64,000 bases of DNA from Nannocystis sp. Its GTDB lineage: Bacteria > Myxococcota_A > Polyangia > Nannocystales > Nannocystaceae. Every line of letters begins with the position of its first letter. The stretch's first letter is position 1. The notes under the pieces were generated by a model, which was not told the DNA's origin, did not search any database, and saw only the letters and a program-made list of their open reading frames with translations. The position numbers were made by a program, and so were the translations under genes. Of this stretch, positions 30,004 through 37,179 are shown in pieces. The stretch is taken from positions 930,001 through 994,000 of the forward strand of contig JADJRG010000029.1 in the NCBI GenBank assembly GCA_016712315.1, read 5' to 3'.

Positions 30004-30109
30004 GTGGGGGCGAGCTATACTCGATCCTCGCGGAGCAGGCTCGTGACGAACACGACACGAGGCGTTCGCGCCGGGCGATCTCAGCGGATCAACGCCGGGG
30101 GCGAGCGGA

Positions 30110-30616
30110 CTACCGCGGCCGAGCCGACCCCGGATCCCAGCAATTGCGCTCGGATCGACACTTGGTCTCGCACACCGTCTGGTCGGCTCGTCGCATGCTG
30201 GCCTCGACCTCTGGGCTGCGCCCTGCCGGGCGCGGCGCGCCTTGGCACGCGCTCCGGCACGCATCCTCGCATTTGCTCTGCGCGGCCTCGCGTCGCTGGG
30301 ACTCGGCGAGCGGATCCTCGGAGGAGTCGCCGCCCGAGGCGAAGGCGAAGGCGAAGGCGAGGCCGAGCGCGACGACCAACAGCGTGACGACGCTCGTCAC
30401 GACCATCGCGCCCGGAGCAGCCTCCGCGCGGCCGCTCTGAGGCGCCGCGTCGTCGCGCCGCAGCGTCGCGTCCTCCTGACGGGCGCCGATCTGCGGCAGA
30501 TGCAGGTCGGTGCCGCAATAGGTGCACGGGATCTTCTGAGCGCTCCCCGTCACCTCGACGTTTTTGACGTCACCGCCGCACTTCGGGCACGTGATGGTGA
30601 CGACCGCGACGCTCAT
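30110..30616 (-). CDS. Zinc-ribbon membrane protein with Cys-rich outer domain
   Basis: The N-terminus has a zinc ribbon made of CPKCGG (residues 10-15) and CTYCG (31-35). A polar linker and one transmembrane helix follow at about 71-93 (VVTSVVTLLVVALGLAFAFAF). The C-terminal part, expected outside, contains six Cys (CEDACRSAC, CETKCRSERNC) and may be disulfide-bonded. No named family was recognised; similar small one-span proteins with a cytosolic ribbon are common in myxobacteria. The start ATG 30616 is supported by a TATGTT hexamer 8 nt upstream. Confidence 0.8.
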   Translation of the reverse strand: MSVAVVTITCPKCGGDVKNVEVTGSAQKIPCTYCGTDLHLPQIGARQEDATLRRDDAAPQSGRAEAAPGAMVVTSVVTLLVVALGLAFAFAFASGGDSSEDPLAESQRREAAQSKCEDACRSACQGAPRPAGRSPEVEASMRRADQTVCETKCRSERNCWDPGSARPR

Positions 30617-30624
30617 GAGGATCC

Positions 30625-30630
30625 AACATA
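30625..30630 (-). promoter_or_regulatory. Putative -10 (TATGTT) for zinc-ribbon gene
   Basis: TATGTT on the minus strand ends 8 nt before ATG 30616. Confidence 0.4.
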
Positions 30631-30706
30631 CAGCACCTCCTGCGCCGCGCGTAGCGCTGACACGATCGAGCTCGCGCGAGCCCGCCCTCGCGCCTGTCCG
30701 TGAGCG

Positions 30707-32089
30707 CTACGGCGTCGGCGTCGGCGCCGGCGCTGCCCCGCTCGGCTGCCAGATCGCGACCGTCGTGCCGTCCCCGTGCAGGCTGCTCAGCTCGATCCGC
30801 CCGCCGATCCGCCCGCAGATCTTCGCCGCCACGGTCAGCCCCAAGCCCGCGCCGTCGTGCGCCCGCGTCGACGATGAATCGCCCTGAAAGTACGGCTCGA
30901 AGGCCCGATCGAGCGCACTCGCCGCCATCCCTGGCCCCGAGTCGCGCACCTCGATCCTCACCATCGCGCCCTCCTCCCACGCCCGGATCGTCACCACGCC
31001 GTCGCTCATGAAGCGGCAAGCGTTGTCGATCACCTCGGATAACACCGTCGTCAGCCGCTGCGGATCGCTGACCACGATCACCTCCCCCGGCACGCGCAGC
31101 TCGATCGTGTTCCCTTGGCGCTCCGCCAGCGGCCGCAGATCGCCGAGGATCCGCTCGATCAGCGGCCGCAGCGGCAGCCGCTCGCGCGCGAGGCGGAGCT
31201 CTGGCTCGTCGATCTCTGTCAACACGAGGATCTGGCGGAGCGACCGGTGCAGCGCTCGAGCGGCGGCGTGGAGCCGCTCGAGGTCCATCAGCCCTTCCTC
31301 CTCCGAGCGCTCCTCGAGGCGCTCTCGTAGCAGCTCCGCGTAGCCCAGCACGATATTCAGCGGCGTCAGCAGCTCATGGCTCATCGTCGCCGTGAAGCGC
31401 CGCTTCGCCTCGCTCGCCGCCTCTGCCAGGTCTCGCGACGCGCGCAGCTCCTCCGCCACCCTCGCGAGCGCCTCTCGCTCGCGCAGCGCGGCCCTCGCCT
31501 CCGCCAGCGCCTCCGCCGTCCGCGCGACCTCTCGCGCCAGCTCCAGCGCCTCCTGCCGTCGCCGCTGCGCGTAGGCGACCAACCCGGCGTTCAGGGTCGC
31601 GAGCGCCAGCGCCGCCACGGCGATCCGCATCAGATCATCCCATCCATCCCCGAGCGCCGCCGCGATCCTCGTGTTGCCCGCCCGTAGACCCGCCAGCAGC
31701 TCCGAGGTCGCGCCTTGAAGGGCGCCGATGCTCCGCGGGCTCGGATCACCCTCGACCGCCGCGATCGCGACGCGCAGCGCCGCCGCCGCCGCCGCCAGCT
31801 CGGGCGCCTCCGCTCCGAGCGCCTCGCTCATCGACGACGCCGACGCGGCCGCCTCACGCCACGCCGCGGCCGCTCGCTCGTCCTCCACCAGCAAGCGCGC
31901 CGTCTCGCGCTGCAAGGCGCTCAACGCCTGGATCTTGCTGATCCCCGCCTCGAGATCGTGGCGTCGCTCGGCCACCTCCAACATCACCATCACGGTCCAG
32001 CCGCCGAAGAGCAAGAGCAGCACGAGAACCGCCCACAGCGCCCTCCACCACCGCTGCGGGCGCGTCAGCGCTTCGGCCCTCCCCCCCAT
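30707..32089 (-). CDS. Membrane sensor histidine kinase
   Basis: This 460-residue kinase has a first transmembrane helix (about residues 15-37, WAVLVLLLLFGGWTVMVML), a helical periplasmic sensor region of about 130 residues and a second helix (RIAVAALALATLNAGLVAYA). A coiled-coil linker rich in Ala, Arg and Glu follows, then HisKA with the phospho-acceptor in FTATMSHELLTPLNIVLGY, and HATPase_c with VIDNACRF, VRDSGPGM and GAGLGLTV. The start at ATG 32089 is supported by TACCAT 6 nt upstream; the open frame continuing to 32587 is rejected. A scrap of a LuxR-type response regulator lies upstream on the same strand, so a former partner may have been lost. Confidence 0.93.
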   Translation of the reverse strand: MGGRAEALTRPQRWWRALWAVLVLLLLFGGWTVMVMLEVAERRHDLEAGISKIQALSALQRETARLLVEDERAAAAWREAAASASSMSEALGAEAPELAAAAAALRVAIAAVEGDPSPRSIGALQGATSELLAGLRAGNTRIAAALGDGWDDLMRIAVAALALATLNAGLVAYAQRRRQEALELAREVARTAEALAEARAALREREALARVAEELRASRDLAEAASEAKRRFTATMSHELLTPLNIVLGYAELLRERLEERSEEEGLMDLERLHAAARALHRSLRQILVLTEIDEPELRLARERLPLRPLIERILGDLRPLAERQGNTIELRVPGEVIVVSDPQRLTTVLSEVIDNACRFMSDGVVTIRAWEEGAMVRIEVRDSGPGMAASALDRAFEPYFQGDSSSTRAHDGAGLGLTVAAKICGRIGGRIELSSLHGDGTTVAIWQPSGAAPAPTPTP

Positions 32090-32095
32090 CTCTTC

Positions 32096-32101
32096 ATGGT
32101 A
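32096..32101 (-). promoter_or_regulatory. Putative -10 (TACCAT) for sensor kinase
   Basis: TACCAT on the minus strand ends 6 nt before ATG 32089; this decides the kinase start. Confidence 0.45.
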
Positions 32102-32250
32102 GAGCGGTCCGCGTGCGGCGTCACCTGCGGGCCGTGACCGCCGCGGTCGACGCGGTAGACCTCCACGTCGACTCCCGGCGCGGCGCCGCCACCTACTTCC
32201 TACCCGACGACGACCGCGTGACGCTGTCCCTGCCCTCCTCCGGCGCGACG

Positions 32251-32406
32251 TCAGCCCGCGCCGATCGCCGAGATGTTCATCCCCTGGACCAGTTGGAGGA
32301 AGACCTGTTGCTCGCGGACGCTGAGGCGCTGGTGGGGCGCGAGGGCTTCGCCGCCCCGCTCGCGGCGGAGCTCGGCCAGGCGGTCGGTGATGTAGGGGTG
32401 ACCGGC
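32251..32406 (-). pseudogene. Scrap of a NarL/FixJ-type response regulator
   Basis: About 50 codons encode GHPYITDRLAELR, then RLSVREQQVFLQLVQGMN and ISAIGAG before a stop. This is the linker and the first half of a LuxR-type DNA-binding domain as found at the C-terminus of NarL/FixJ response regulators (consensus of the type LSDREFQVL...G...EIA). The receiver domain and the recognition helix are both missing. The frame remains open upstream but reads as the antisense of the ion-channel gene. It is a deletion remnant and unlikely to function. Confidence 0.65.
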
Positions 32407-32466
32407 CGGCGCTCGATCGCCCGCCCCCTCTCCCATCCGACGCGATCCTGAGCAAAGCTCGGGCCG

Positions 32467-33549
32467 ATGCATGCCTTTCCTCGCCTCGCCCGCTGCTGTG
32501 CGCTCGCGTGGTTGACCGCCGCGCTCGCATGGCCCATCTCGCTGAGCCTCGCGAGCACGGCCGCCGCCGCGCCGCCGACCGACGCACCCCAGACGCTGAT
32601 CGTCGCGGTCAAGGACGCGCCGCCGTTCGCGTACCGCGGGACGGACGGCGAGTGGACCGGGCAGAGCATCGAGCTGTGGCGCTCGGTCGCGGACGATCTG
32701 GGCCTGCGCTACGAGCTGCGCGAGACCACGCTCGACGACATGATCGCGGGCGTCGCCGAAGGCCGCTACCAGGTCGCGGTCGCGGCGTTGACGGTGACCT
32801 CGGAGCGCGAGCAGATCGTCGACTTCACGCACCCCTTTCACACCACGGGGCTCGCGATCGCGGTGTCGAGCAAGCGCGACCCATACTGGCGCGGCGTGAT
32901 CGGGGCCGTGTTCTCGCTCGCGTTCCTGCGGCTGATCGGGGCGCTCGCGCTGATCCAGCTGACGGTCGGCATGCTGGTGTGGCTGCTCGAGCGCCAGGCC
33001 AACGCCGAGCAGTTCCCGCGTGATCCCAAGCGCGGCGTGCCGACGGGGTTCTGGTGGGCGACCGTCACGATGACCACGGTCGGCTACGGCGACAAGGCGC
33101 CCAAGAGCGCGCTCGGTCGGGCCGTCGCGCTGCTGTGGATGCTGGCCTCGATGATCATCATCGCGAGCGTGACGGCGACGATCGCCTCGTCGTTGACGAT
33201 CGAGCGGCTCGACGCGCGCATCAGCGGGCCCGAGGACCTGCACCGCTTCGCGGTCGGCGTGATCGCCAACACCACGGGCGCGGCCTACCTGACCGAGCAA
33301 CGCGCCGTGACGCAGAGCTTCGCCGACACCCAAGCGGCGCTCGTCGCTCTGACCAGCGGCGAAATCGATGCGCTGGTTTGGGACGCCCCGCTGCTGCGAT
33401 CGGTGATCGCCGAGAACCCCGACTTGCCGATCGAGCTGGTCCCTGGCGTGTTTCAGCGGCAAGACTACGCAATCGCGGTCGGCGAAGGCAGCGAGCTGCG
33501 CGAAAAGATCAACCGCTCGCTGCCCGAGAAGCTGCGCGCGACCAATTAG
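32467..33549 (+). CDS. GluR0-like ligand-gated potassium channel
   Basis: This is a prokaryotic ionotropic-glutamate-receptor-type channel. Order: signal peptide (residues 1 to about 35), S1 half of the amino-acid-binding domain (APQTLIVAVKDAPPFAYR to TVTSEREQIVDFTHPF, where the Arg normally holds the ligand carboxylate), first membrane helix at about 141-172, pore loop with the potassium selectivity filter TVGYGD (about 204-209), second helix (LLWMLASMIIIASVTATIAS) and the S2 half (SGPEDLHRFAVGVIANTTG to INRSLPEKL). At 360 residues it is close to Synechocystis GluR0 (about 400). It should open a potassium path when an amino acid or similar ligand binds in the periplasm. It stands alone between a response-regulator scrap and a convergent SDR. 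Confidence 0.93.
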   Translation: MHAFPRLARCCALAWLTAALAWPISLSLASTAAAAPPTDAPQTLIVAVKDAPPFAYRGTDGEWTGQSIELWRSVADDLGLRYELRETTLDDMIAGVAEGRYQVAVAALTVTSEREQIVDFTHPFHTTGLAIAVSSKRDPYWRGVIGAVFSLAFLRLIGALALIQLTVGMLVWLLERQANAEQFPRDPKRGVPTGFWWATVTMTTVGYGDKAPKSALGRAVALLWMLASMIIIASVTATIASSLTIERLDARISGPEDLHRFAVGVIANTTGAAYLTEQRAVTQSFADTQAALVALTSGEIDALVWDAPLLRSVIAENPDLPIELVPGVFQRQDYAIAVGEGSELREKINRSLPEKLRATN

Positions 33550-33616
33550 ATGCACGCTCGGTGAATTGCTCGCCGGCCCCCGATCGCCGGACGATCCAGA
33601 GCGCGATCCCTGCTGG

Positions 33617-34363
33617 CTAAGCGGTGAGCATGCCGCCGTCGGCGACGAAGGACGCACCTGTGCAGTAGGTGCTCTGGTCGCTGGCGAGGAACGCGGCGAT
33701 CGCGGCGATCTCCTCGTTGGTGGCGTAGCGGCCGAGGGGGACGCGGCCGACGAAGCCCTGACGGACGGCGTCGGGGGCGCCTGGCGCCGCTTGCTCCTCG
33801 ATCGAGCGCATCATGCGGTTGTCGACTGGGCCGGGGTGGATGGCGTTGACGCGGATCCCGAGGGGCCCGAGCTCCTGCGCGGCGCTGCGGACCAAGCCGA
33901 GCACGGCGTGCTTGCTGGCGCAGTACGGGGCGAGCCCTGGGGAGCCGACGAAGGAGGCGACCGAGGCGGTGACGAGGATCGATCCACCCCGGCGCATGCG
34001 CGGCGCGGCGTGGCGGATCGCCGAGAAGACGCCGAAGACGTTGACGGCGAAGAGGCGGGCGACGTCGTCGGGGTCGGTCGCGGTGATCGGCGCGACCTTG
34101 CCCTCCATACCAGCGTTGGCGAGCACGACGTCGAGGCAGCCGAAGCGGCGGACTGTCTCGGCGGTGTAGGCTTGGACGGCGCTGTCGTCGGCGGCGTCGG
34201 CGTGGAAGAAGGCGGCGCCCAGCTCCCCGGCCAGCTCGGCCAGCGGCTCCCCGGGTCGGTCGACGAGCATCAGGGTGGCGCCGTCAGCGGCGAAGCGGCG
34301 CGCGATAGCAGCGCCGATACCCCCGGTCGCGCCGGTGAGGATACAGATCTTGTCTCGCAGCAT
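33617..34363 (-). CDS. SDR family oxidoreductase
   Basis: This classical short-chain dehydrogenase/reductase of 248 residues has the cofactor motif TGATGGIG (10-17), NAG at about 90, catalytic Ser in VTASVASF, Tyr-x-x-x-Lys in YCASKHA and the C-terminal YCTGASFVADGGM. The Asp in MLVDRP at the end of beta-2 favours NAD(H) over NADP(H). The substrate cannot be told from sequence; general annotations such as glucose or 3-oxoacyl dehydrogenase would be guesses. It is convergent with the ion channel and stands alone. Confidence 0.93.
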   Translation of the reverse strand: MLRDKICILTGATGGIGAAIARRFAADGATLMLVDRPGEPLAELAGELGAAFFHADAADDSAVQAYTAETVRRFGCLDVVLANAGMEGKVAPITATDPDDVARLFAVNVFGVFSAIRHAAPRMRRGGSILVTASVASFVGSPGLAPYCASKHAVLGLVRSAAQELGPLGIRVNAIHPGPVDNRMMRSIEEQAAPGAPDAVRQGFVGRVPLGRYATNEEIAAIAAFLASDQSTYCTGASFVADGGMLTA

Positions 34364-34490
34364 CGGGGGCGGTGATACACGCGATCAGCCCCACCCCACC
34401 CCCGCATTTCTCGACGAGGCGCAGGGCCCCACAGCGTAAATCCTGCGCGACCCGATCCAGCTCATCCGGGTGTAGGCGGCGGAGGTCGGG

Positions 34491-35369
34491 TTAAAATGCG
34501 CCGCGTAGGCCGATGCCGGTGAGACCCGGGGCGACCAGCGGGGTGAAGGCGCTGCGGGCGGCGGCGGCTTGACGACGGCCGAGGAGCAGCAGCGCGAGGC
34601 CACCGCTCAGGAAGAGGGCGCCGGCGCTGAGGCCGGTGATCGCGAGCATGTCCGCGCGTTGACCTCGCTCGTAGATCTGGGCGCATTCGCCGACGAGCTC
34701 GTCGAGGCGGCAGTTCGCTTGAGGATCGTCGAATTCACGCTCGAGGCGCTGCCCGCGGGCGGCCATGGCGGCCGCGAGCACGCCAGCGCCGACGCCGACG
34801 CCGACGGCGACGCCGCCGGCGATCCGCAGCTCACGGCCGGCGCGAGCAGGGCGAGCAGGCGCAGGGGCAGGCTCAGGGGCAGGCTCACGGTCGAGCTCAG
34901 GTGTAGGTTGGGGCTCGCGGAGCTCGATCGCGTCGAGGCGGCGGCGTAGGTCGATGAGCGCGGCGGTGATCTTGGCGCTGGGCGGGCTCTCGGTGCCGTA
35001 GGCGCGGGTGAAGTCGTCGCAGTAGCGCTGGAGGGCGTCGGCCGCGGTGGTCAACGCGGCGAGGTCGTCGACGCCGCGGAGGTGCTGCTGGAGGGCGTCG
35101 GCGATGTATTCGTAGATCGCGGCCCGGTTGTCGCGGTTGGCGCTGCGCTCAGGGAGGTGCTCCGCGGCGCGTAGCCAGATCCGGGCGGCTTCGCCAGGCT
35201 CGCCGCGGTCGAGGGCGGCTTGGCCGTCGATGAAGCCGGCCTCGAAGGCCTTGGGGTCCTCGGCGAGGGCGAGCGGGTAGATCGGCGCTGCGTGGGCGTG
35301 CGCTGGCCGCAGGAGGCTCATCACGAGGAGGATGAGTACGGGGCGCGCTGAAGCGATCAGGAGCTGCAT
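34491..35369 (-). CDS. Exported protein with helical N-domain and two membrane helices
   Basis: The start ATG 35369 gives a signal peptide ending at about AHAHAAP. The mature N-part (about residues 30-165) is helical and begins with YPLALAEDPKAFEAGFIDGQAALDRGEPGEAARIWLRAAEHL, quoted here in pieces as YPLALAEDPKAFEAGF and GEAARIWLRAAEHLPE; the second piece resembles a TPR unit. A Pro/Ala/Glu hinge leads to two hydrophobic segments, IAGGVAVGVGVGAGVLAAAM and LAITGLSAGALFLSGGLALLL, separated by a loop with two Cys. This layout recurs in myxobacterial proteins often found near Ser/Thr kinases. No function is known. The long open frame continuing to 35897 is the antisense of the next gene. Confidence 0.75.
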   Translation of the reverse strand: MQLLIASARPVLILLVMSLLRPAHAHAAPIYPLALAEDPKAFEAGFIDGQAALDRGEPGEAARIWLRAAEHLPERSANRDNRAAIYEYIADALQQHLRGVDDLAALTTAADALQRYCDDFTRAYGTESPPSAKITAALIDLRRRLDAIELREPQPTPELDREPAPEPAPAPARPARAGRELRIAGGVAVGVGVGAGVLAAAMAARGQRLEREFDDPQANCRLDELVGECAQIYERGQRADMLAITGLSAGALFLSGGLALLLLGRRQAAAARSAFTPLVAPGLTGIGLRGAF

Positions 35370-35380
35370 GTCGCGGTCGC

Positions 35381-35386
35381 AGTGTA
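35381..35386 (-). promoter_or_regulatory. Putative -10 (TACACT)
   Basis: TACACT on the minus strand ends 11 nt before ATG 35369; it supports the short start of that gene. Confidence 0.3.
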
Positions 35387-35544
35387 CAGGGTGGAGGCCG
35401 CTCTCGCATGATCCACCCGCGGCCGGGAGGCCATCCACGAAATCGCGCGCTCCGGGGCGTGTCACGAGAGTGAGCGTTGTCTGCGCCACACGCGCGAGGA
35501 GCCATTGAAGAGAGGCTGTGATATAGCTCGCCAGACCGGAGATC

Positions 35545-35631
35545 ATGTCGGGCGACGCCGGGACAGAGTTGTTGGTCGGACAGATCCTCGCGGGACGCTC
35601 TCGTGTGGAGCGCCTGCTCGGGGAGGCGGGC
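35545..35631 (+). pseudogene. 5' scrap of a Ser/Thr kinase gene (Gly-loop region)
   Basis: Starting at ATG 35545 (GGAG 5 nt upstream, GATATAGCT further upstream), 29 codons read LVGQILAGRSRVERLLG and then EAGMG. This matches the usual opening of Hanks kinases of the type VGxxLAGRYRVERLLGEGGMG. At the Gly loop the kinase sequence stops, and the frame runs straight into the lipoprotein leader at 35632. The GGGGAGG that encodes the loop now sits 5-6 nt before the lipoprotein ATG, where it can act as a ribosome-binding site. Confidence 0.6.
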
Positions 35632-37179
35632 ATGGGGCGGACCTTGGTGCCGAGTATTCGTCGTATCGCGCTGCTCGCGGCGGCGTCCGCCGCGGCGTGC
35701 TTTAACCCCACGGGGCAGACGGACGAGGCGACGTCGACCTCGACCTCGACCTCGACGGCGACCTCGATCGCGTCGACGAGCGATGACTCGACGTCGACGA
35801 GCGAGGGCTCGACGATGTCGTCGACGATGAGCTCGAGCGGCGAGACGACGAGCGTAGCGACGACCTCGACGTCGTCGTCGACGACCGACGCGAGCACGAC
35901 GGGGGAGCCGACCTGCGCGGAGGCGGCGCAGCCGGACCTGTTCTGTGCGGAGCTCGATCGGACGCGGCCTCTCTGTGATCTGGTCGCGCAGGTGTGCGTC
36001 GCGTGCCTCAGCGCGGCCGACTGCGGCGGCGAAGAGGATGTGTGCGACGGGCAGACGGGTCAGTGCGTCGAGTGCGCGGGAGACGTGGATTGCACGACAC
36101 CCGAGGCGCCCGCGTGTGATCCGGGGTCGAAGACCTGCGGCTGTACAGAGCATGATCAGTGCCCGGAGACCGCCTGCGCGCTCGAGCTCGGGCAGTGCTT
36201 CCCCGAGGCGTTCACGGCGGTGGTCTACTCGCGGGCGTGGGACGACCCTTCGTGCGACGATCCGCTCCTCGCCTGCGATGAGCCGGAGCCGTGCTGCTCG
36301 ATCAAGGACGCGCTGGTCAAGGGCGCGGCGAAGGGCAAGAGCTACGTGGTGATCCGGGTGTCGCCGGGCATGAACGGCCTCAAAGATCCGGGGCTGACGC
36401 TGGGCAACGAGGCGATCGGCAAGCGCGTGGCGATCCTGGGCGAGGGCCGGCCGGTGCTCTCGGCGCCCGGTGGCGCGCCGGTGGTGTATGTGAACATCGC
36501 GACGACGAGGGCCTATCTGGCGGGCTTGGTGCTCGAAGGCGCGAGCTCCGGCGCGGGGGTGAGCTGCGTCGGCGGCGAGCTGGTGTGGGTCGATGATGTG
36601 GAGGTCAGATCTTTGCCGGGGGGCGTCGGCCTCTTCACGAGCGCGTGCGCGCTGACGGCGCGGCGCAGCGCGGTGCACGGGGCGCTCGGCGGCCTGCGCG
36701 TCGCGCTCGGCGGCGCCCTTCGCGGCGAGAACTTGATGGTCTCGTCGGTCTCTTCGTACGCGGTGCAGGCGGAGGGGGGCGGGGCCGCCGATCTGGTGTT
36801 TAGTACGATCACGGAGCGCAGCGGCCAACCCGGGCGCTTGTTGAAGTGTTCGGGGGCGGGGTCGATGATCAGCGCCCGCAGCTCGGCGCTCTTCGCTGCG
36901 CCAGAAGCGGGCTCAACCGCGTGTGTTGGGGCGACCGCGGTCGATTCGGCGGTGACGGACGAGGCCTTGGAGAGCGACTCGGTCGTGGTCATCCCGTACC
37001 CGCAGGTGCCGGGGCTCTTCGTGGACTGGGCGGGCGACGATCTGCATGTACAAGAGAGCGCCGCGGCGCTGATGGACGTCGCGCTCCGAGCGGCGGGAGA
37101 CCCGACGACGGACTTCGATCGGGCGCCGCGCCCGGTGATGATCGGCGCGCGCGATTGGGCAGGCGCGGATCGGCCGTGA
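35632..37179 (+). CDS. Beta-helix surface lipoprotein with Ser/Thr linker and Cys-rich domain
   Basis: ATG 35632, preceded by GGGGAGG, gives a signal peptide ending in the lipobox ASAAAC. A Thr/Ser/Asp linker of about 75 residues follows, then a Cys-rich segment (CVACLSAADCGG, CVECAGDVDC, CGCTEHDQCPETAC) of the kind found in myxobacterial surface proteins. The last 300 residues show short repeated beta strands (AIGKRVAILGEGRPVL, AYLAGLVLEGASSGAG, LTARRSAVHGALGGLRV) typical of right-handed parallel beta-helices. A longer start at 35545 would prefix a kinase scrap and hide the signal peptide. The stop overlaps the GTG start of the WD40 kinase (GTGA at 37176-37179), so translation is coupled. 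Function unknown; it is probably outer-membrane attached. Confidence 0.82.
   Translation: MGRTLVPSIRRIALLAAASAAACFNPTGQTDEATSTSTSTSTATSIASTSDDSTSTSEGSTMSSTMSSSGETTSVATTSTSSSTTDASTTGEPTCAEAAQPDLFCAELDRTRPLCDLVAQVCVACLSAADCGGEEDVCDGQTGQCVECAGDVDCTTPEAPACDPGSKTCGCTEHDQCPETACALELGQCFPEAFTAVVYSRAWDDPSCDDPLLACDEPEPCCSIKDALVKGAAKGKSYVVIRVSPGMNGLKDPGLTLGNEAIGKRVAILGEGRPVLSAPGGAPVVYVNIATTRAYLAGLVLEGASSGAGVSCVGGELVWVDDVEVRSLPGGVGLFTSACALTARRSAVHGALGGLRVALGGALRGENLMVSSVSSYAVQAEGGGAADLVFSTITERSGQPGRLLKCSGAGSMISARSSALFAAPEAGSTACVGATAVDSAVTDEALESDSVVVIPYPQVPGLFVDWAGDDLHVQESAAALMDVALRAAGDPTTDFDRAPRPVMIGARDWAGADRP

Noticed and set aside
32113..32451. Small + strand gene between sensor kinase and ion channel
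   Set aside because: A few residues (AVDLHVDSRRGAATYFLP) look protein-like, but most of the frame is antisense to the response-regulator scrap and no start signal is visible.
32407..33657. Open minus-strand frame upstream of the response-regulator scrap
   Set aside because: It is antisense to the ion-channel gene and reads as Arg/Gln/His-rich text with no receiver-domain motif.
35370..35897. N-terminal extension of the exported protein on the minus strand
   Set aside because: The extension is antisense to the lipoprotein linker (poly Val/Glu/Asp); the signal peptide and a TACACT hexamer mark 35369 as the start.
36846..37175. Upstream extension of the WD40 kinase
   Set aside because: This part overlaps the lipoprotein gene in another frame and is Gly/Arg-rich; the kinase domain begins just after GTG 37176.
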